From NCBI RefSeq assembly GCF_010119935.1, contig NZ_CP048209.1:6100001-6164000 (forward strand): a stretch of 64,000 nucleotides of DNA, written 5' to 3'. Below the pieces are notes generated by a model. The model saw only the letters and a list, made by a program, of their open reading frames with translations, did no database searches and was not told where the DNA came from. Numbering within the stretch: the first letter of the stretch is position 1; each line of letters starts with the position of its first letter. Of this stretch, positions 61,927 to 64,000 are shown one piece after another. This stretch comes from Paenibacillus lycopersici. GTDB taxonomy: Bacteria; Bacillota; Bacilli; Paenibacillales; Paenibacillaceae. The position numbers were made by a program, and so were the translations under genes.

Positions 61927-62820
61927 GTGCCGCTTCAAGATCTGATCGTTCGAATCCCGCCGCTGCCGCACTATTTGACCGCCGGCGAGGACGTGTTCAT
62001 GCCCGGCGAACGGCATGTGGAACGGCAGCATATCGGCGTATTCGATCTGATCGTCGTATCGCGCGGGGCGCTGTTCATGGGGGAATCCGGCGAGGACGTG
62101 CGGGTGGGAGCCGGCCAGGCGCTCATTCTGCGGCCGGATCTGCATCATTATCCGGCGAAGCCGTGCGAGGAGGAGACGCATTTCTATTGGATCCACTTCC
62201 AGGCGCATGCGCCCTGGTCGGAGCCGGGCGAGCGGCCCGCGGCGGAGCTCACGGCCCGCTGGAGCGCGGAGCACGCCAGCCCGGGCGATTATGGCAGGCA
62301 GTACGATTTGCGGCTGCCGCGCTTCGGGACGCTGCCGCAGCCGCAGGACGTGTACGGCGAGATCGAAGGGCTGCTCGCGCTTAGCGATCAAGCCGATCTG
62401 GCGGGCAGCTGGAAGCAGCAGACCGTGTTTCACCAGCTGTTGTTCCGCTTATGCGGGGAAGCGCAGCAAATCCGCACGGATTCCGCGGCGGTCAAGCTTG
62501 CGGAGCGTACGGCCTCTTACTTGAAAACGAATTACCGCGTCCCAATAACGAATGAGCTGCTGCGGACCGAGCTGAATTACCATCCGATCTATATCACGCG
62601 ATGCATGCGCGCCGTCTATGGCCGCACGCCGAACGAATATGTGAACGAATACCGCCTGGAGCAGGCGAAGCTGCTGCTGCTGACGACGGACAAGCCCGTG
62701 GCCGAGATCGCGGCGGCCGTCGGCTTCGAGGACCCGGCGTATTTCGCCCGCCGGTTCGCCCAAACCGCCGGGATGAGTCCGTCGGCGTACCGGAAGCAGT
62801 TCGAGGCGCGTGGGGGCTAG
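61927..62820 (+). CDS. AraC-family regulator divergent from the propeller glycosidase
   Basis: 297 residues from GTG 61927, with GAGAGGAAGGA upstream. Cupin sensor (VFDLIVVSRGALFMGESGEDVRVGAGQALILRPDLHHYP) and C-terminal HTHs (ITNELLRTELNYHPIYITRCMRAVYGRTPNEYV; VAEIAAAVGFEDPAYFARRFAQTAGMSPSAYRKQF). Head-to-head with the glycosidase gene (gap ~230-280 bp), implying local control. Confidence 0.94.
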   Translation: MPLQDLIVRIPPLPHYLTAGEDVFMPGERHVERQHIGVFDLIVVSRGALFMGESGEDVRVGAGQALILRPDLHHYPAKPCEEETHFYWIHFQAHAPWSEPGERPAAELTARWSAEHASPGDYGRQYDLRLPRFGTLPQPQDVYGEIEGLLALSDQADLAGSWKQQTVFHQLLFRLCGEAQQIRTDSAAVKLAERTASYLKTNYRVPITNELLRTELNYHPIYITRCMRAVYGRTPNEYVNEYRLEQAKLLLLTTDKPVAEIAAAVGFEDPAYFARRFAQTAGMSPSAYRKQFEARGG

Positions 62821-62913
62821 TGCGGCTCGCGCCATCCGCCTACGCCTGCTTCGCTTGCACCTCGCCCTCACTTGCGCTACGCCCCCGCTCCGATCTCACT
62901 CTCTGCGCACGTC

Positions 62914-63567
62914 CTACTTCAGCAGATCCTTATAATTGGGCGGAAAGCTGCTTGGATCCGGCCCTTTCACGTGTTCGTAGCGAACGAGCTTCACGTCCGC
63001 GATCGGCGAAATGTCGAACGTGAACTTGTCTTCCCCGACCGCGATATGCGGCCCCACCGTAGGGACGGCGTCCAGCACGATGCGGAGACTGAAACCGCGG
63101 AAGCCGTTCAACCGCTCCGTGTTCACGACGTCGACGTAATAAGGGTACAGCATCGGCGGCGACTTCAGTACATCGGCATAGCCCTTCGCCAGCTCATGCT
63201 CCATATGCGGCAGCAATAGCAGCAGCAACATGTCTTGCAGCTGCAGCTCTCTGGAATCCTGCTGCGGCGGCGGTTGGAGCTGCCGCAGCAGCTGCGGGCG
63301 AGATGGTATCTCGAACCGAAGCCGCGAGTCAGGCTGCCGCTTTTCCACCAGCGGTTTACCCTCCAGCGGCTTTTCCACCAGCGGTCCGCCTTCCGGAGGC
63401 TTGTCCGGCCGGGACTTGTCCGACCAAGGCTGCGACTTGGCCTGCAGTGCTGTCGGCTGGGCTCCGCTCGCCGAAGCCGCATACCCGGCCAGCAACATTG
63501 CGGCGGCGAGCATACACACGGCTGCCCATATGCCTACGTTGATTAATTGACGTCTCTTGCTTCGCAT
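62914..63567 (-). CDS. DUF3888 domain protein, exported or membrane-anchored
   Basis: 217 residues from ATG 63567 (GGGGGG upstream). N-terminal hydrophobic segment (NVGIWAAVCMLAAAMLLAGYA) is a signal or anchor, then a Pro/Lys-rich linker with imperfect repeats (PLVEKPLEGKPLVEKRQ). The C-terminal ~110 residues match DUF3888: LQDMLLLLLLPHMEHELAKGYADVLK, YPYYVDVVNTERL..., VGPHIAVGEDKFTFDI, KLVRYEHVKGP. The family is uncharacterised and common in Bacillales. Confidence 0.88.
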   Translation of the reverse strand: MRSKRRQLINVGIWAAVCMLAAAMLLAGYAASASGAQPTALQAKSQPWSDKSRPDKPPEGGPLVEKPLEGKPLVEKRQPDSRLRFEIPSRPQLLRQLQPPPQQDSRELQLQDMLLLLLLPHMEHELAKGYADVLKSPPMLYPYYVDVVNTERLNGFRGFSLRIVLDAVPTVGPHIAVGEDKFTFDISPIADVKLVRYEHVKGPDPSSFPPNYKDLLK

Positions 63568-63639
63568 CGCGATCATCCCCCCCGATTCTACGGATACGTT
63601 TTCCAATCGGGAGGAAATTTATCAGCCCGTCTATCGCGT

Positions 63640-64000
63640 CTATCGCGCGTACATTTCGACCCAGGCCGGCCAGAAGCCCAGACGCACGGCCAGCTGCCGC
63701 GACCGAAGATTGCTTACCTCGGTGGAGTAATAGGGAACGATCCCCTTTGCCAGGATGGCTTTCGTCAACGTGCCGACGATGGCCTGGCCGATGCCGCGGC
63801 CCTGGCATTCCGGCAGCACATCGACGCCGATCTGCCACATATGCTCGCAATCCTCGGATGCGCCGGCGATGCCAACGATCTTCCCATTCCATTCGGCGGC
63901 CGCCGCCAGCCGGTCGGGGCGGGGGCTGTCCGCCCGGAAGCCCAGCGCATGCGTGAACGCGGCATGTCGATACAGGCTCGCGATCTCGCCGTCTTCGTAC
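63640..64000 (-). CDS. GNAT-family N-acetyltransferase (partial, N-terminus off window)
   Basis: The open frame runs from the window edge to TAG 63640 (~120 codons). The acetyl-CoA motif is visible in QIGVDVLPECQGRGIGQAIVGTLTKAIL and the C-terminal part in YYSTEVSNLRSRQLAVRLGFWPAWVEMY. The upstream segment contains the substrate-side region (KIVGIAGASEDCEHMWQIGVDV). Acceptor unknown; the start is outside the window. Confidence 0.88.
   Translation of the reverse strand, partial: YEDGEIASLYRHAAFTHALGFRADSPRPDRLAAAAEWNGKIVGIAGASEDCEHMWQIGVDVLPECQGRGIGQAIVGTLTKAILAKGIVPYYSTEVSNLRSRQLAVRLGFWPAWVEMYAR

Overview
The window looks like a chromosome segment of a GC-rich, low-GC-lineage Firmicute of the Paenibacillaceae (Paenibacillus or Cohnella type). 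This is inferred from strong GGAGG-type ribosome binding sites, many AraC-type and YesM/YesN-type regulators paired with sugar ABC importers, a second YidC paralogue, DUF1450 and DUF3888 proteins, and CcpA-like operators. Most genes lie on the minus strand.

Layout. 1-5.4 kb: a truncated YesN-like response regulator, an HscC-type Hsp70 with its membrane J-domain partner, and a YiaA/B-type membrane protein. 5.5-9.5 kb: a family 2 glycosidase divergent from an ArsR-type regulator. 9.64-9.78 kb: a cluster of six DnaA-box-like 9-mers between convergent genes. 9.8-22.8 kb: small metabolic and regulatory genes (AraC, PhyH dioxygenase, extradiol dioxygenase, DoxX/HxlR pair, Rrf2/NmrA pair with matching operators, YidC paralogue, VOC, GNAT, DUF4038 glycosidase, DUF2971-like protein). 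22.9-38.5 kb: two sugar uptake loci, one with an AraC-type membrane regulator and one with a complete YesN/YesM two-component system, then a sugar isomerase/epimerase-like TIM barrel. 38.7-52.5 kb: a complete type I-C CRISPR-Cas locus (cas3-cas5c-cas8c-cas7c-cas4-cas1-cas2) between two large arrays of 39 and 40 repeats, each with its own leader. 53.1-64 kb: an Rbs-type sugar importer, an M15 peptidase, ThuA, two AraC regulators, a beta-propeller glycosidase, a MITE-like element, a GNAT remnant, a DUF3888 protein and a partial GNAT.

The most notable signal is in the cas3-cas5c gap (46930-47134). A plus-strand promoter with an extended -10 is followed at the predicted start site by a shortened CRISPR repeat with an almost intact 3' handle, a 16-nt guide and a terminator-like hairpin. 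The guide matches the minus strand of the cas5c promoter next to a canonical type I-C PAM (TTC). Of the 16 positions, only 6 and 12 mismatch, and these are the positions Cascade flips out. The simplest reading is a crRNA-like RNA that uses the type I-C effector to repress its own cas operon (a CreR-like autoregulator).

Other structural signals are a spacer shared by the two arrays with a 1-nt length difference, a dispersed 178-bp four-unit inverted-repeat element found twice in full and once in short form, and intra-operon hairpins just after solute-binding-protein genes.
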